From NCBI RefSeq assembly GCF_030733425.1, contig NZ_JASHIZ010000001.1:310001-374000 (forward strand): a stretch of DNA of 64,000 bases, written 5' to 3'. Origin of the DNA: Roseovarius sp. MMSF_3350. Lineage in GTDB: Bacteria > Pseudomonadota > Alphaproteobacteria > Rhodobacterales > Rhodobacteraceae. Positions 17,933 to 27,875 of the stretch are shown in pieces; the first letter of the stretch is position 1; each line of letters starts with the position of its first letter. The translations under genes were made by a program, and so were the position numbers. The notes under the pieces were generated by a model. That model was not told the DNA's origin. It searched no databases and saw nothing but the letters and a program-made list of their open reading frames with translations.

Positions 17933-19435
17933 CTAACCGGCGTTGTGGCCGATGCGTGGCGGGGTCTGGACCCGCGCCATGTGATCGGCAATCCACCCGA
18001 TGGTGTCGGTTGCCGGCATGGGGCGTGCGATGCCGAAGCCCTGAACGTGGCCGACCCCCAGTTGGGCCAGCATCGCGTGTTCGCCGGCGTTCTCGACGCC
18101 TTCGGCGATGGTATCGAGATCAAGATGTTCGGCCATCAGCTGAATCGCGTTGACCATGCGTTGCTGCTCCACGTCGCGGTCGAGTTTCTTGACGAAGGAG
18201 CGGTCGATCTTGAGCCGGTGCACGGCGAAGCGTCGAATCGAGGAGATCGACGCGTGGCCGGTTCCGAAATCGTCCAGGTCGATGTGGCAGCCAAGCTCGG
18301 CCATGCGGCGGATGTTGCGCACGATCGTGTCCTCGGGCGAGTAGGCAACGACGGTTTCGAGGATCTCGACCGTCAGGCGCGTCGGCGCCAAGTCAAAGCG
18401 GTCAAGCTCCCAGATCAGGCGGTCGACCAGCTTTGGGTCACGCAACTCGTCGGCGGAAAAGTTCACGCCGACCTGGGGTATGTGGAACCCGGCATTGTCC
18501 CACGACTTGAGCGCCGCAAGCGCGTCTTGCAGAATTTTGGCGCCAAGCACATCGGTTCTGCCGAGTTTCTGCAACAGCGGCAGGAACTCCCCGGGCGGGA
18601 TCAGACCGCGCACGGGATGTTCCCATCGCGCCAGCGCCTCGAACCCGGAAATGTTGCCGGTATCGGTGGAAATCTGCGGTTGGAACCAGGCGCGGATCTG
18701 GCCGTTGGCCAGGGCGGTCAGTATCTCTGTCGCGTTGCATTCGGGCATTGGGCCAAAGCGCTGCAACTCGGGGCTGTAGGCCCGAATGGCCGAAGGCGCG
18801 TTGCGGCGCGCCTCGATCAGGGCGATGCCGGCGGCGTCGGACAATTCGCGCCCAGTGCCGCCCCGCACGAAGCTGTCGAGGCAGAAGCCGACCGAGGCGG
18901 AGATATAGATCGTGGCGGCATCGAGGGAAATCGGCTCTTCCACAGCTGCCTGCAAACGCGTTACCAGTTTCAGCCCCGCCTCGGAATCGAGTTGGCGAAC
19001 GGGGGCAAGGACAACCCCGAACTGTCCTTTGGAAAGCGGCAGCAGCACGTCATGTTCGCGCAGGACGGTTTTCAGCCGGTCGGATACGCATTTTCCCACC
19101 TGCTCTGCCGCTGCGATACCGTGCCGGTCGAGCAATGTATCGTAGTCGTCGATCTCGATGATCGCACAGCCCGTGCGGCGCAGGCAGTTGCGGGCAAGAT
19201 CGAGGGTTTCCTGCATCTTCCGCTCGAACTCATCCTCGCGTTCCGGGCGAGGCGGCGGCGCGGAATGGCGCAGCCACGCCAGCCCGAGAGGCACGGCCAG
19301 TGCGATGGTCAGCAAGACAGGTTCGCCGCCGAGCCAGAAGCCGCCCAGCACCAGCGCCGGCAGAAATGCCAGTGCCTGTGGGCCGGTCAGCACGGTCGCG
19401 AGCGAGAAGCGGAATGAGGATACGTAGTTGCGCAA
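17933..19435 (-). CDS. Cyclic-di-GMP phosphodiesterase with degenerate GGDEF and intact EAL domains
   Basis: A 500-residue inner-membrane signalling protein. Two hydrophobic segments (about residues 20-56) are followed by a GGDEF-like domain whose active site has decayed (SKGQFG at residues 135-140 in place of GGDEF). The C-terminal EAL domain looks catalytically complete: FEALARW (265-271), VNFSADEL, the ExxE-like EILETVV, DDFGTG, KIDRSFV and EGVEN. It therefore probably hydrolyses c-di-GMP, with the GGDEF part perhaps serving as a GTP sensor. It stands alone between ttcA and yidC. Confidence 0.9.
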   Translation of the reverse strand: MRNYVSSFRFSLATVLTGPQALAFLPALVLGGFWLGGEPVLLTIALAVPLGLAWLRHSAPPPRPEREDEFERKMQETLDLARNCLRRTGCAIIEIDDYDTLLDRHGIAAAEQVGKCVSDRLKTVLREHDVLLPLSKGQFGVVLAPVRQLDSEAGLKLVTRLQAAVEEPISLDAATIYISASVGFCLDSFVRGGTGRELSDAAGIALIEARRNAPSAIRAYSPELQRFGPMPECNATEILTALANGQIRAWFQPQISTDTGNISGFEALARWEHPVRGLIPPGEFLPLLQKLGRTDVLGAKILQDALAALKSWDNAGFHIPQVGVNFSADELRDPKLVDRLIWELDRFDLAPTRLTVEILETVVAYSPEDTIVRNIRRMAELGCHIDLDDFGTGHASISSIRRFAVHRLKIDRSFVKKLDRDVEQQRMVNAIQLMAEHLDLDTIAEGVENAGEHAMLAQLGVGHVQGFGIARPMPATDTIGWIADHMARVQTPPRIGHNAG

Positions 19436-19495
19436 GGGCGTGGTCCGGGTCCGGGGCAGTCGAGTGGACGCTATCCCGAGTTGTTCAATAGCCCC

Positions 19496-20365
19496 TTAAC
19501 GCAACTTCGGCAGACCCTCGTCATTTCGTTCTGATTTTATCTTTTCCCGACTCAGCCCTTCGAAATCAAAGAGTTTCGGGTCGAGCAGGTGTGAGGGCCG
19601 GGCGTTCATCAGGGCGCGGAACATGACCTGACGGCGGCCCGGGCTGTTGGCCTCCCAGCCGTCGAGGATCTGCTTGACCTGCTGGCGTTGCAGCCCGTCC
19701 TGCGAGCCGCAGAGATCGCAGGGAATGATGGGGTAGTTCATCGCGCGGGTAAAGCGGTCGCAATCGGCCTCGGCCACATGGGCCAGCGGACGGTAGACGA
19801 AGAGGTCGCCTTCCTCGTTCACCAGTTTGGGCGGCATCGTGGCCAGCCGCCCGCCGTGAAAGAGGTTCATGAAGAACGTCTCGAGAATGTCGTCGCGATG
19901 ATGGCCCAGCACCACGGCGGAACAGCCTTCTTCGCGCGCGATGCGGTAGAGATGGCCACGGCGCAGCCGCGAGCAGAGCGCGCAATAGGTCCGGCCCTGC
20001 GGTACCTTGTCGACGACCACGGAATAGGTGTCCTGATACTCGATCCGGTGGGGCACACCCATGTCTTCGAGGAACTTGGGTAGAACGGTCGCCGGAAAGC
20101 CGGGCTGCCCCTGGTCGAGATTGCAGGCGAGGATGTCGACGGGCAGAAGGCCGCGCCACTTCAACTCGTGAAGAACGGCCAGAAGCGTGTAGCTGTCCTT
20201 GCCACCCGACAGGCAGACAAGCCAGCGCGCATCTTTCTCGACCATGCCGTATTGCTCGATCGCCTCGCGCGTTTGGCGCACGACACGTTTGCGCAGCTTG
20301 CGGAACCCCGTGGTTTTCGGAGCGCCGGCAAAGAGCGGATGGATATCGTCGGCATCGTCAAGCAT
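19496..20365 (-). CDS. ttcA: tRNA 2-thiocytidine biosynthesis protein TtcA
   Basis: Iron-sulfur enzyme that thiolates cytidine 32 of certain tRNAs. The 289 residues contain the PP-loop [12 protein letters not shown], the cluster-binding [25 protein letters not shown] and a second cysteine pair in IPCDLCGSQ. The start [14 protein letters not shown] is preferred; an in-frame ATG 12 codons upstream is possible. The gene ends 45 bases upstream of the end of tlpA's 3' region and is on the same strand as tlpA. Confidence 0.93.
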   Translation of the reverse strand: MLDDADDIHPLFAGAPKTTGFRKLRKRVVRQTREAIEQYGMVEKDARWLVCLSGGKDSYTLLAVLHELKWRGLLPVDILACNLDQGQPGFPATVLPKFLEDMGVPHRIEYQDTYSVVVDKVPQGRTYCALCSRLRRGHLYRIAREEGCSAVVLGHHRDDILETFFMNLFHGGRLATMPPKLVNEEGDLFVYRPLAHVAEADCDRFTRAMNYPIIPCDLCGSQDGLQRQQVKQILDGWEANSPGRRQVMFRALMNARPSHLLDPKLFDFEGLSREKIKSERNDEGLPKLR

Positions 20366-20410
20366 GGGTCGGCGTTTAGAGCGATTCACGCCACCGGGCA
20401 AGCGCAGCCG

Positions 20411-20971
20411 TCAGGCACCGGCGTCGATCAGCGCTTGCAGGATGGCCTTGGCGCTGTCGGAACTCCAGTCGGCGTCCCCCTGAAGGCGGGCGATCTCGTT
20501 CCCCTTGCGGTCCAGGATGACGGTGACGGGCAGGCCCAGCACCCCCATCTGGCGCGAGAGGCCCATTTTCGGGTCGGCGTGAAGCGGCAGGTTGTCGACA
20601 CCGATCTCGTCGAAGAACTTTTTCATCGCTTCGGGCGCGTTGCGGCCCGAGGCAATGGTGACGACCTCGAACTCCTCGCCGCCAAGCTGGTCTTGCAGGT
20701 CCGACAGCATCGGCATCTCATGGCGGCAGGGGGCGCACCACGTCGCCCAGAAGTTGACCAGGGTGATCTTGCCCTCGTAGTCCGACAGGGTCATGTCGCC
20801 GCCATCCTCGGATTTGAACGCCTCGGAAGGCACCGGCTTTGCCTCGGAATGCACCACGAGCTTTTTCATGTCGCCGTCGCGCAGGTCGGCAATATCCGCG
20901 GTTTGGGCCGCTGCGGCGTTTGCACCGACTGCGAGGGCCATATAAAGGACGATGGACTTCAGCGAATTCAT
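20411..20971 (-). CDS. tlpA: TlpA-type thiol:disulfide oxidoreductase
   Basis: Periplasmic or membrane-anchored thioredoxin-fold reductase, 186 residues. A signal/anchor segment ([19 protein letters not shown]) is followed by the redhoxin fold with the redox centre [12 protein letters not shown] and the cis-proline loop GLPVTVIL. Such proteins reduce apocytochrome c or copper-loading proteins; the partner is not visible here. It is divergent from argH with only 22 bases between start codons. The gene name follows the family. Confidence 0.88.
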   Translation of the reverse strand: MNSLKSIVLYMALAVGANAAAAQTADIADLRDGDMKKLVVHSEAKPVPSEAFKSEDGGDMTLSDYEGKITLVNFWATWCAPCRHEMPMLSDLQDQLGGEEFEVVTIASGRNAPEAMKKFFDEIGVDNLPLHADPKMGLSRQMGVLGLPVTVILDRKGNEIARLQGDADWSSDSAKAILQALIDAGA

Positions 20972-20993
20972 AGCGCCTCCGAAGAGTTGGGAC

Positions 20994-22385
20994 ATGACAG
21001 ACAAGACCTCTAACAAGATGTGGGGCGGTCGGTTCGCCGCCGGGCCCGATGCGATCATGGAGGCAATTAATGCCTCGATAGATTTCGACAAGCGCCTCGC
21101 GGCGCAGGATATCGCCGGCTCGCGCGCCCATGCGGCCATGCTGGCCGCGACGGGTATCGTCAGTGATAGCGATGCGGACGCGATGCGGGAAGGCCTGCTC
21201 ACGGTGTTGTCAGAGATCGAAAGCGGGGAGTTTCCGTTCTCGAAGGCGCTGGAGGACATTCACATGAATGTCGAGGCGCGGCTGAAGGAGGTGATCGGCG
21301 AGCCGGCGGGGCGGCTGCACACCGGGCGCAGCCGGAACGACCAGGTGGCGACGGATTTCAAGCTGTGGGTGCGCGATCAGCTGGATGCCTGCGACGCGGC
21401 GTTGGTGGCGCTGATGAAAACGTGCCTTGCGCAGGCAGAGGCCGGGGCGGACTGGGTGATGCCGGGGTTCACGCATCTGCAGGTGGCGCAGCCGGTGACG
21501 TGGGGCCATCACATGATGGCTTATGTCGAGATGTTCGGGCGCGACCTGTCGCGCGTGCGCGACGCGCGCGCGAGGATGAACGAATGCCCGCTGGGCGCGG
21601 CAGCCCTGGCCGGGACCTCTTTTCCGATCGACCGGGACATGACCGCGAAAGAACTGGGCTTCGACCGCCCTGCGGCCAACAGCCTCGATGCCGTAAGCGA
21701 CCGGGATTTCGCGTTGGAGTTCCTGTCCGTGGCCAGCATCTGCGCCATGCACCTGAGCCGGATGGCCGAGGAACTGGTGATCTGGTCCTCGGCGCAGTTC
21801 CGGTTCGTGAGCTTGAGCGACAGGTTTTCCACCGGGTCGAGCATCATGCCGCAGAAGAAGAACCCCGATGCCGCCGAACTGATCCGCGCCAAGATCGGGC
21901 GCATCTTCGGGGCGAACGTGGCGCTGACGTTGGTGATGAAGGGGCTGCCGCTGGCCTATTCCAAGGACATGCAGGAGGACAAGGAACAGGTCTTTGACGC
22001 TGCCGACAACCTGATGCTGGCGCTGGCGGCCATGGACGGGATGGTCCGCGACATGACCGCCAACAAAGAGGCGCTGGAAGCGGCGGCGGGAGCCGGATTT
22101 TCGACCGCGACGGACCTGGCGGACTGGCTGGTGCGGGTGCTGGGCCTGCCGTTCCGCGACGCGCATCACGTCACCGGCGCGCTGGTGGCGAAGGCCGAGG
22201 CCAAGGGGTGCGACCTGCCGGAGTTGAGCCTGGAGGAGATGCAATCCGTGCATGGCGAAATCGACGAAACGGTCTATGATGTCCTGGGTGTGCACAACTC
22301 GGTCGCCTCGCGCATGAGCTATGGCGGGACTGCGCCCGAGCAGGTGCGCATGCAGGTTGGTCGCTGGAAGGAGATCCTGGGATGA
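20994..22385 (+). CDS. argH: Argininosuccinate lyase
   Basis: Last step of arginine synthesis: splits argininosuccinate into arginine and fumarate. The 463-residue protein has the fumarase-superfamily signature [15 protein letters not shown] around residue 280, plus [11 protein letters not shown] at the N terminus and [11 protein letters not shown]. The ATG at 20994 is chosen over a further in-frame ATG because [14 protein letters not shown] is the family N terminus. Its stop overlaps the start of the small lipoprotein gene. Confidence 0.97.
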   Translation: MTDKTSNKMWGGRFAAGPDAIMEAINASIDFDKRLAAQDIAGSRAHAAMLAATGIVSDSDADAMREGLLTVLSEIESGEFPFSKALEDIHMNVEARLKEVIGEPAGRLHTGRSRNDQVATDFKLWVRDQLDACDAALVALMKTCLAQAEAGADWVMPGFTHLQVAQPVTWGHHMMAYVEMFGRDLSRVRDARARMNECPLGAAALAGTSFPIDRDMTAKELGFDRPAANSLDAVSDRDFALEFLSVASICAMHLSRMAEELVIWSSAQFRFVSLSDRFSTGSSIMPQKKNPDAAELIRAKIGRIFGANVALTLVMKGLPLAYSKDMQEDKEQVFDAADNLMLALAAMDGMVRDMTANKEALEAAAGAGFSTATDLADWLVRVLGLPFRDAHHVTGALVAKAEAKGCDLPELSLEEMQSVHGEIDETVYDVLGVHNSVASRMSYGGTAPEQVRMQVGRWKEILG

Positions 22386-22615
22386 AACGCATTTTGGCCT
22401 GTCTGAGCCTGGTGATCCTTGCCGGCTGTGGCGTGGATGGTGAGCCGATCCCGCCGGGCAGTGAGCCGGACAATACCGTCGCGCGCAACGATCCGACGCA
22501 GGTTCGCCCCAATATCAACGGCGCGCTGACCGTGGGCACGAACGGGTCGAGTGCCAGTGTCGGCACCTCGATCGTCAGCGGCAATGTCTCGGTGCACGTG
22601 GGCACTGTCTTTTGA
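22382..22615 (+). CDS. Small outer-membrane lipoprotein, LptM-like
   Basis: A 77-residue lipoprotein with a clean signal and lipobox ([17 protein letters not shown], lipidated Cys16). Position directly after argH or before lysA is the usual place of the short lipoproteins now called LptM, which assist LptD assembly. The remainder is low-complexity (Gly/Ser/Val) and does not itself prove the function. ATG overlaps the argH stop; its stop overlaps the TTG of the next gene. Confidence 0.75.
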   Translation: MKRILACLSLVILAGCGVDGEPIPPGSEPDNTVARNDPTQVRPNINGALTVGTNGSSASVGTSIVSGNVSVHVGTVF

Positions 22616-22917
22616 AGTATCTCTTCCTGGCTTTGGCCGTCTGGGGCGCGATCCACCCGATGGCGTGGTTCATCACGTGGTTCAACGCCAACGGCTATGA
22701 CCTGATGGGCATGGTGGAGGCGTGGCACGCCAATGCCGCGACCAGCGGACTGGTGTGGGACCTGACCATTGCGGCGGTGGCGCTGACGATATGGGTGATC
22801 TGGGAGACGGCAAATGCGCGCGACTGGCTGCGCCTGATTGCGATACCGGCGACCTTCTGCATCGGTGTCAGTTGCGGTTTGCCGCTTTATCTGTTTCTGA
22901 GGATGCGGCGCGGGTAG
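22612..22917 (+). CDS. DUF2834 family membrane protein
   Basis: Small integral membrane protein (101 residues) with three hydrophobic segments, approximately residues 2-22, 48-65 and 76-96. Composition and pattern fit the DUF2834 family, whose role is unknown. Translation appears to start at TTG, since TTGA overlaps the previous stop and no ATG lies near; this is why it is easily missed. Confidence 0.7.
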   Translation: MKYLFLALAVWGAIHPMAWFITWFNANGYDLMGMVEAWHANAATSGLVWDLTIAAVALTIWVIWETANARDWLRLIAIPATFCIGVSCGLPLYLFLRMRRG

Positions 22918-22931
22918 GACCCGCCGCCATT

Positions 22932-22955
22932 TGAGTATTTTCAGCAAGAAAAAGC
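22932..22955 (+). repeat. Dispersed 24-bp motif, copy 2
   Basis: TGAGTATTTTCAGCAAGAAA (then AAGC) begins 15 bases after the DUF2834 stop and ends 5 bases before lysA. It falsely extends lysA upstream in frame (MSIFSKKKRA). It matches copy 1 (14479-14502) in 22 of 24 positions. Confidence 0.6.
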
Positions 22956-22960
22956 GGGCG

Positions 22961-24226
22961 ATGGATCATTTTCTATACCGAGACGGCGAGCTTCATGCCG
23001 AGGATGTGCCGGTGGCCGAGATTGCGGCGGAGGTGGGCACGCCGTTCTACTGCTATTCGACCGCCACGCTGACGCGGCACTTCCGGCTGTTCGACGAGGC
23101 GCTGGAGGGTATGCCGCATCTGGTGTGCTACGCGATGAAGGCGGCGAGCAACCAGGCGATCCTTAAGACGCTGGCGGGGCTTGGCGCGGGGATGGACGTT
23201 GTCTCTGGCGGCGAATACCTGCGCGCCAGGGCGGCCGGCGTGCCGGGCGAGAAGATCGTGTTTTCCGGCGTTGGCAAGACCCGTGAGGAAATGCGCATCG
23301 CGCTGGAAGGCGGCGTGCGGCAGTTCAATGTCGAGAGCGAGCCGGAGATGGCCGCGCTGTCGGAGGTGGCGGTGTCACTGGGCGTGGAGGTGCCGATCAC
23401 GGTGCGCGTGAACCCGGACGTGGACGCGAGAACCCACGCCAAGATCGCCACCGGCAAGAGCGAGAACAAGTTCGGCATCCCGATCGCGCGGGCGCGGGAG
23501 GTTTATGCCGAGGCGGCGCGCTTGCCGGGCCTGAAAGTGATCGGAATCGACGTGCATATCGGCAGTCAGCTGACCGATCTGGAGCCGTTCAGGATGGCCT
23601 ATGAGAAGGTGGCCGAACTGACCGAGGTGCTGCGGGCGGATGGGCACGAGATATCGCGCCTCGATCTGGGCGGCGGGCTTGGCATTCCCTACGAGCGGTC
23701 GAACGCCGCGCCGCCGCTGCCGACGGATTACGGGGCGCTGATCCGCGAAACCGTCGGGCATCTGGGCTGCGAGGTCGAGATCGAGCCAGGGCGGCTGGTG
23801 GCGGGCAATGCCGGGATCCTGGTCAGCAAGGTGATTTACGTGAAGTCGGGCGAGGGGCGCGACTTTCTGATCCTCGACGGGGCGATGAACGACCTGATCC
23901 GCCCCGCGATGTACGACGCCTATCACGATATCGTCCCAGTGAGAGAACCGGCGCCGGGCGTGGAGCCTGCGAAGTACGACATCGTCGGCCCGGTCTGCGA
24001 ATCGGGCGATACCTTCGCGAAGGAGCGGGTGATGCCGGCGGTGGGCGAAGGCGACCTTGTGGCGTTCCGCAGCGCGGGCGCATATGGCGCGGTCATGAGC
24101 AGCGAGTACAATACAAGGCCGCTGGTTCCGGAAGTTCTGGTGCATGAGCATCAATTTGCCGTCATCAGACCCAGGCCGACCTTTGACGAGATGATAAATC
24201 GCGATACCATCCCCGCATGGTTGTAA
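22961..24226 (+). CDS. lysA: Diaminopimelate decarboxylase
   Basis: PLP enzyme (alanine-racemase fold) making L-lysine from meso-diaminopimelate. The 421 residues include the PLP lysine in VCYAMKAASNQAILKTL, GMDVVSGGEYLRA, HIGSQ, the glycine loop DLGGGLGIPY, and the active-site CESGDTFAK. The start MDHFLYRDGELHAEDV is taken because the ten extra upstream codons are just the dispersed repeat. It belongs to the argH-lipoprotein-DUF2834 transcription unit by spacing (43 bases). Confidence 0.96.
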   Translation: MDHFLYRDGELHAEDVPVAEIAAEVGTPFYCYSTATLTRHFRLFDEALEGMPHLVCYAMKAASNQAILKTLAGLGAGMDVVSGGEYLRARAAGVPGEKIVFSGVGKTREEMRIALEGGVRQFNVESEPEMAALSEVAVSLGVEVPITVRVNPDVDARTHAKIATGKSENKFGIPIARAREVYAEAARLPGLKVIGIDVHIGSQLTDLEPFRMAYEKVAELTEVLRADGHEISRLDLGGGLGIPYERSNAAPPLPTDYGALIRETVGHLGCEVEIEPGRLVAGNAGILVSKVIYVKSGEGRDFLILDGAMNDLIRPAMYDAYHDIVPVREPAPGVEPAKYDIVGPVCESGDTFAKERVMPAVGEGDLVAFRSAGAYGAVMSSEYNTRPLVPEVLVHEHQFAVIRPRPTFDEMINRDTIPAWL

Positions 24227-24263
24227 CGCGGCGGTCGCGTGGGCAACCCAAGCGCAGGGATGC

Positions 24264-26909
24264 ATGGCACAATCGGATAACTCCACCTTCAACAAGGTTA
24301 TCGGGCGGCTGAAGCGTCCGTTGAGGCTGACCTGGGCCGGGCTGATCGCCGAGCGCCTGGTGCGGGCGTTCTGGCCGCTGTGGAGCGTGGTCATTGCCGT
24401 CTGCGCCGCGTTGATGCTGGGGCTGCACGATCTTGCTCCGGTGGAGCTTGTCTGGGTGATCGCGGTTTTTTCGGGGCTGTCTGCTCTGGGATTTGCCGTG
24501 CATGGCTTGCGCCGGTTCGACTGGCCGTCGCGGCAAGAGGCCATCCGGCGGATGGATGGCGTGTTGCCGGGGCACCCGTTGGCCACGCTTGCGGACAGGC
24601 AGGCCATCGGCGAAGGCGACGCTGGATCCCAGGCACTTTGGCGCGCGCATATCGCGCGTATGGAGGCCCGCGCCGCCGGGGCGAAAGCGGTCGAACCGGA
24701 CCTGAGGCTGTCGCGCCGGGATCCGTTCGGGCTGCGCTATGTCGCCCTGCTGGCGTTGGTGGTGGCGGTTCTGTTCGGCTCTGTCTGGCGCGCCGGCACG
24801 GTGTCGCAGATGGCGCCCGGGAGCGGCGCGGCGCTGGCCAGCGGACCGACATGGGAGGGCTGGATCGAGCCGCCGGCCTATACCGAGTTGCCGAGCCTTT
24901 ATCTGAATGATCAGGACGGGGCGTTCAGCGCCCCAGAAGGCAGTCTTGTGACCTTGCGCTTTTACGGCGAGGTGGGCGCGCTGAGCGTGACCGAGACGGT
25001 CTCGGGCCGCACCGAGGATATTCCGCCGGCCACGGACATAGAACAGAGTTTCGAGATCGCGCAGGACGGGACCTTGCGCATCGACGGTCCGGGCGGCGAG
25101 GAATGGCGGATCACGGCTCTGCCCGACGCACCGCCCGAGGTGTCGATCTCGGAGGGGCTGGAGGTCACGTTCGACGGGCAGATGAGCCAGCCTTTCGCGG
25201 CCAGCGACGATCATGGTGTGACCGGCGGCAAGGCGACCTTCGAGCTGGCGCTGGACGAGGTCGACCGGCGCCACGGTCTTGGCGCCGACCCCGATCCGCG
25301 CGACCCGATCGTGCTGGATCTGCCGCTGCCGATCACCGGCGGCCGGGACGATTTCACCGAGACCCTGATCGAGAACCTGTCGGAGCATCCGTGGGCGCAT
25401 CTTCCCGTGCGCCTGACGCTGACCGTGCGGGACGAGCGCGACCAGGCGGGGCAGAGCGCGCCGATGGTGATGGACCTGCCGGCGCGGCGGTTCTTCGACC
25501 CGATGGCCGCGTCGGTGATCGAACAGCGGCGTGATCTTCTTTGGGCGAAATCCAACGCGCGTCGGGTGAGCCAGATGCTGCGCGCGGTGTCGCACAATCC
25601 CGAACCGGGGCTATTTAAATCCGAGACGGCCTATCTGAAGCTGCGGGTTATCCTGCGGCGGTTGGAGACCTTCATTGACCATGACAGCCTGACCGACGAG
25701 ACGCAGGACGAACTGGCGCAGGCGTTGTGGGATTTGGCCGTGCTGCTGGAGGATGGCGATATCGGCGACGCGCTGGAACGGATGCGGGCGGCGCAGGAGC
25801 GACTGAGCGAGGCCATGCGCAACGGTGCCAGCGAGGAAGAGATCGCGCGGCTGATGCAGGAATTGCGCGACGCGACGCAGGATTACCTTCGCCAGAAATC
25901 GCAGATGGCGCAGCGCGAGGGCGATCAGACGGACGAACCCGATCAGGGCCAGTCCGAGAACATGCAGACCCTGACCGACCAGGATTTGCAGGACATGATG
26001 GACCGTATCCAGGAGCTGATGGAGCAGGGCCGCTTCGCCGAGGCGCAGCAAGCGCTGGAAGAGTTCCAGCAGATGATGGAGAACCTGCGCGTGACCGAAG
26101 GTCAGCAAGGGCAGGGCGGCGACAATCCCGGCCAGCAGGCGATGGAAGGTCTGGCCGAAACGCTGCGTGACCAGCAGGGGCTGTCGGACGAGGCGTTCCG
26201 GGATTTGCAGGAACAGTTCAACCCCGGCGCACAGGCCGGGGAGTCGCAAGGCAACGAAGGCCGCAACGGTGGCCAGGGCCAGGGCCAGCAGCATTCGCAA
26301 CAGGGCCAGGGGCAGCAACCGGGTCAGCAGCAAGGGCAGGGCCAGGGCCAGCAACAGGGTCAGCAACCCGGGCAGGGCCAGGGCAATCAATCCGCCCAAG
26401 GCCAGCAGGGCGGCCAGGCCGGCAACCTTTCGGAACGGCAGGAAGCGCTGCGGCGCGAGTTGGAGCGACAGCGGCAGGGTCTGCCCAATGTCGGCGGTCA
26501 GGCCGGCGAGGACGCCCGCGAGGCACTGGACCGGGCGGGACGCGCCATGGAAGGTGCCGAGGAAGCGCTGCGCGGCGACGACCTTCCCGAGGCGATCGAC
26601 CGGCAGGCCGAGGCGATGGATGCCCTGCGCGACGGGATGCGCAGCCTGGGCGAGGCGATGGCCGAGAACAGCCAGTCCCAGCCGGGCCAGGGCCAGGCGC
26701 AAAGCCAGACACCGGGGCAGTTCGGCGAGCAGGATCCGCTGGGCCGGTCACAGCGCGGGCTGGCCGGAGACCAGGGCGAATTCACCGCGCGGGAAGACGT
26801 GTATCGCCGTGCCGGAGAATTGCTGGACGAAATCCGCCGCCGGTCGGGCGACGCCGCGCGGCCCGAAGTCGAACTCGACTATCTGCGGCGGCTTCTGGAC
26901 AGGTTCTGA
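24264..26909 (+). CDS. TIGR02302 (DUF4175) membrane protein
   Basis: Large alphaproteobacterial protein of 881 residues and unknown function. Two hydrophobic segments near residues 35-80 and one near 153-170 place the N terminus in the inner membrane; the rest should be periplasmic. From about residue 550 the chain is Gln/Glu-rich coiled coil. Residues about 675-720 are a low-complexity Gly-Gln tract (repeated GQGQQ-type units) that slipped replication could alter in length. It closes with another helical region and LDYLRRLLDRF. It follows lysA by 37 bases. Confidence 0.9.
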   Translation: MAQSDNSTFNKVIGRLKRPLRLTWAGLIAERLVRAFWPLWSVVIAVCAALMLGLHDLAPVELVWVIAVFSGLSALGFAVHGLRRFDWPSRQEAIRRMDGVLPGHPLATLADRQAIGEGDAGSQALWRAHIARMEARAAGAKAVEPDLRLSRRDPFGLRYVALLALVVAVLFGSVWRAGTVSQMAPGSGAALASGPTWEGWIEPPAYTELPSLYLNDQDGAFSAPEGSLVTLRFYGEVGALSVTETVSGRTEDIPPATDIEQSFEIAQDGTLRIDGPGGEEWRITALPDAPPEVSISEGLEVTFDGQMSQPFAASDDHGVTGGKATFELALDEVDRRHGLGADPDPRDPIVLDLPLPITGGRDDFTETLIENLSEHPWAHLPVRLTLTVRDERDQAGQSAPMVMDLPARRFFDPMAASVIEQRRDLLWAKSNARRVSQMLRAVSHNPEPGLFKSETAYLKLRVILRRLETFIDHDSLTDETQDELAQALWDLAVLLEDGDIGDALERMRAAQERLSEAMRNGASEEEIARLMQELRDATQDYLRQKSQMAQREGDQTDEPDQGQSENMQTLTDQDLQDMMDRIQELMEQGRFAEAQQALEEFQQMMENLRVTEGQQGQGGDNPGQQAMEGLAETLRDQQGLSDEAFRDLQEQFNPGAQAGESQGNEGRNGGQGQGQQHSQQGQGQQPGQQQGQGQGQQQGQQPGQGQGNQSAQGQQGGQAGNLSERQEALRRELERQRQGLPNVGGQAGEDAREALDRAGRAMEGAEEALRGDDLPEAIDRQAEAMDALRDGMRSLGEAMAENSQSQPGQGQAQSQTPGQFGEQDPLGRSQRGLAGDQGEFTAREDVYRRAGELLDEIRRRSGDAARPEVELDYLRRLLDRF

Positions 26910-26928
26910 GCCGGCACGGCGGGCCGGC
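26910..26928. terminator. GCCGGC hairpin between convergent genes
   Basis: Six-base perfect arms (26910-26915 and 26923-26928) directly after the TIGR02302 stop and before the convergent zinc-ribbon gene. No U-run is present, so termination is only suggested by position. Confidence 0.35.
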
Positions 26929-26939
26929 GCGTTGCGCGA

Positions 26940-27875
26940 TCAGCCGTCCGCGGCGGTGTCTTCGGATAGCGAGGCTGCCATGCTCTGGATCAGGTCGTTG
27001 AGACCGGCGCGCCAGCCGTTCACCATCTCGACATAGCCCGTGAGTGGCCCCGCCAACTGCGGCACGGCATCGGAGAGTTGCGGCGCGAACACGTAGATCA
27101 CCAGCGCCAGCACCGCAAGGACGACCGCCAGCCGGAACCCGGAGCGAAAGCCGCTTTTGACTGACGCATCGGTGTTGTCGTCGGCCGCCGATATGGGGCG
27201 CGGCTCTTCCTTTCTGCCATCGGAATCGAGCGATGAGTTGATCTCGTCGATATCGGGAAGCAGGTTGCTGCGCGATGCGGGGTCGATCTCTTCGATTTCG
27301 GCATCGGTCTTGCGCGCCTCGGGTTCGCCGCGCAGGCGAGCCATGCGCGCGCGGGCCTCTGCCGAGCGTCGCCGGGCGTCGTTATCGGCTTCCTGAAGCC
27401 CTAGTTCCTGCTGCGTCTCGACAGTGCCGCGATGATCTTGTTCGCGCGCGCGGGCTTCCCGCTCGGCCTCTTCTCGCAGGACGTCGGCCACGGCGGGGTC
27501 GATTTCGCGTCGCTTCGGGTCGCTCGCGGGTGCGATGCGTTCTTCCGGAAAGTGCTCATCCTCAGGGGCGTCGTCTTCGAACGCCATGTCCGCATCATCC
27601 TGGGCCGGATCTTCGGCGCGGGGTGCGTCGTCTTCATCCTCTTCCGCGCCATAGTCGGCGTCCGGCTCGGGCCAGGAGGGCGTTTCTTCCGCGGTGCCGC
27701 CATCCTGGACGGGCGTGTCGGTCTGAGCCGCTTCCGGTTCCTCGGCGGGGTGGTCTGGATGGTTCTGAAACCAGGTCGTTCCGCAATCGGAACACTGCAC
27801 ATCGCGCCCGCTTGTGGGAATAACCTCCGTCGGGACTTCGTATTGTGCCCCGCAATTCGGGCATATCAATCGCAT
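26940..27875 (-). CDS. MJ0042-type zinc-ribbon membrane protein
   Basis: A 311-residue protein. An N-terminal zinc ribbon (MRLICPNCGAQYEV ... VQCSDCGTTWF; Cys-x2-Cys twice) is followed by about 190 residues that are very rich in Asp, Glu and Ala and likely disordered. A single membrane helix near residue 250 (FRLAVVLAVLALVIYVFA) and a short C-terminal tail follow. This architecture is common in alphaproteobacteria next to ftsEX, but no function is established. The ATG at 27875 starts the zinc ribbon; the longer frame is rejected. Confidence 0.85.
   Translation of the reverse strand: MRLICPNCGAQYEVPTEVIPTSGRDVQCSDCGTTWFQNHPDHPAEEPEAAQTDTPVQDGGTAEETPSWPEPDADYGAEEDEDDAPRAEDPAQDDADMAFEDDAPEDEHFPEERIAPASDPKRREIDPAVADVLREEAEREARAREQDHRGTVETQQELGLQEADNDARRRSAEARARMARLRGEPEARKTDAEIEEIDPASRSNLLPDIDEINSSLDSDGRKEEPRPISAADDNTDASVKSGFRSGFRLAVVLAVLALVIYVFAPQLSDAVPQLAGPLTGYVEMVNGWRAGLNDLIQSMAASLSEDTAADG

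Noticed and set aside
22931..22960. An extended lysA start adding MSIFSKKKRA
   Set aside because: The extra codons are translated from a dispersed 24-bp repeat also found outside genes; the family N terminus starts at 22961.
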